Below, piece after piece: positions 32,816 through 33,084 of a DNA stretch of 33,084 nucleotides. Origin of the DNA: Roseovarius sp. (GTDB lineage Bacteria > Pseudomonadota > Alphaproteobacteria > Rhodobacterales > Rhodobacteraceae); NCBI GenBank assembly GCA_014359765.1, contig JACIYT010000021.1, positions 1-33,084 on the forward strand. The letters run 5' to 3'. The position numbers and the translations under genes are program-made. Under the pieces are notes generated by a model that had not been told where the DNA came from, made no database searches, and saw only the letters and a list, made by a program, of their open reading frames with translations. Every line of letters starts with the position of its first letter. The stretch's first letter is position 1.

Positions 32816-32882
32816 GCCCGAGGCTTGCGCTTCGGGCCGCGGCTGATCTCAGGTGGTCGACTCGATGAGGGCGCGCCCCTCA
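32816..32882 (-). promoter_or_regulatory. two hairpins in the rpsM leader
   Basis: On the minus strand the leader first forms TGAGGG-loop-CCCTCA (32866-32882, 6 bp). It then forms GCCCGAAGC-GCAA-GCCTCGGGC (32816-32837), a 9-bp stem with one mismatch and a GNRA-type GCAA loop. Ribosomal operon leaders often carry protein-binding hairpins for feedback control; no specific motif is recognised here. Confidence 0.4.
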
Positions 32883-32911
32883 GGGAATCATGAGGCGAAG
32901 TCAGAGACTGC

Positions 32912-32940
32912 CTGTTATGGAGAATCAGCGGGGGCGTCAA
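32912..32940 (-). promoter_or_regulatory. rpsM: candidate promoter of rpsM
   Basis: On the minus strand TTGACG (32935-32940) is followed after 17 bases by TAACAG (32912-32917); an alternative -10, CATAAC (32914-32919), has 15-base spacing. The -35 box is nearly consensus, the -10 is weak. The leader would be about 150 bases. It lies 19 bases inside the insertion sequence boundary. Confidence 0.5.
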
Positions 32941-32959
32941 GCCCCCCCCCTTCAAGCTC

Positions 32960-33084
32960 CAGGGCTATCGCATTTGACCGATGACGGATCTTGCGAAGGC
33001 GTCGGACCATCCGGAGCGCTTTCTTTTGCGCGAGATGGGGAGTTTCGGGCGGGCGGTTCGCAGCAGATTGAGGGTGAGGCGGCG
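32960..33084 (-). mobile_element. end of an ISAs1-like insertion sequence (partial)
   Basis: The element seems to begin with CAGGGCTATCGCATTTG at 32960-32976, a candidate terminal repeat. The transposase stop codon lies inside it (32965-32967), 5 bases from the end. ISAs1-family elements typically have short repeats of this kind and 8-10 base target duplications; CCTTCAAGCT (32950-32959) would be one copy here. The other end is outside the window. The element is oriented with its transposase toward rpsM. Confidence 0.5.
32965..33084 (-). CDS. ISAs1-family transposase, C-terminal end (partial)
   Basis: The minus strand is open from the window edge for 39 codons to a TAG at 32965-32967. The peptide has LTLNLLRTARPKLPISRKRK near its start, then SGWSDAFARSVIGQMR. 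The pattern [LI]-x-LNLLR, a short gap, [SI]-x-KRK and a final basic-hydrophobic helix is that of the C-terminus of ISAs1 (H-repeat type) transposases. The catalytic part is outside the window. The short length limits certainty. Confidence 0.55.
   Translation of the reverse strand, partial: RRLTLNLLRTARPKLPISRKRKRSGWSDAFARSVIGQMR

Noticed and set aside
1..33084. tRNA, rRNA or riboswitch
   Set aside because: No cloverleaf or conserved rRNA sequence was seen by eye, and the ilvD upstream region shows no leader peptide with runs of Ile, Leu or Val codons.

Overview
The window is high-GC, densely coded chromosomal DNA from an alphaproteobacterium, almost certainly Rhodobacteraceae (Roseobacter/Rhodobacter type). 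Pointers to this are crotonyl-CoA carboxylase/reductase of the ethylmalonyl-CoA pathway, a GapR-type DUF2312 protein, the UPF0262 plus low-molecular-weight phosphatase pair, DUF6478, an ScfR-like regulator, and the end of the ribosomal protein operon (rpsM-rpsK-rpoA-rplQ). Both edges run into what look like the 3' ends of two different insertion sequences (IS3-like at the left, ISAs1-like at the right).

Layout. (1) 0-4.3 kb: IS3-like end, a small membrane ORF, Mn-dependent pyrophosphatase (ppaC, own promoter and a strong terminator), then on the minus strand ccr and a PlsB/PlsC-type acyltransferase. (2) 4.5-10.9 kb, plus strand: a sensory block. It holds an ScfR-like HTH regulator with an embedded histidine-kinase-like helical region, a receiver-only response regulator, a two-helix membrane protein, a Na+/solute-symporter-histidine kinase fusion, an orphan FliM/SPOA protein, a DksA-like zinc-finger protein and a small conserved ORF. 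(3) 10.9-14.2 kb: small membrane protein, GapR, a DNA methyltransferase with an Mrr-like C-terminus and an AT-rich specificity region, a phosphatase and UPF0262. (4) 14.5-19.1 kb: a capsule/surface polysaccharide operon (kpsT-like ATPase, kpsE-like chain-length/export protein, kdsA, phosphomannomutase/phosphoglucomutase). (5) 19.1-28.9 kb: folC-accD, a CPBP protease, ilvD, a lipoprotein, DUF6478 and a partner ORF, xseA and purD. (6) 28.9-30.2 kb: a gene graveyard with degraded pieces of a 3-hydroxyisobutyrate-dehydrogenase-family gene, an aldehyde dehydrogenase and an IclR regulator. (7) 30.2-33.1 kb, minus strand: rpsM, rpsK, rpoA, rplQ, with the ISAs1-like end just upstream of the rpsM promoter.

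The most interesting unit is the sensory block. The regulator at 4483-5787 contains a 49-residue stretch that aligns without gaps (18 identities, phosphoacceptor-type His-Glu included) to the dimerization/phosphotransfer helices of the kinase encoded three genes downstream. The only response regulator between them has no output domain. This suggests, as inference, a relay or mimicry circuit from a transporter-like sensor kinase through a lone receiver to a short-chain-acyl-type transcription factor, with ccr close by as one conceivable target. The rest of the window is mainly housekeeping genes in compact operons.
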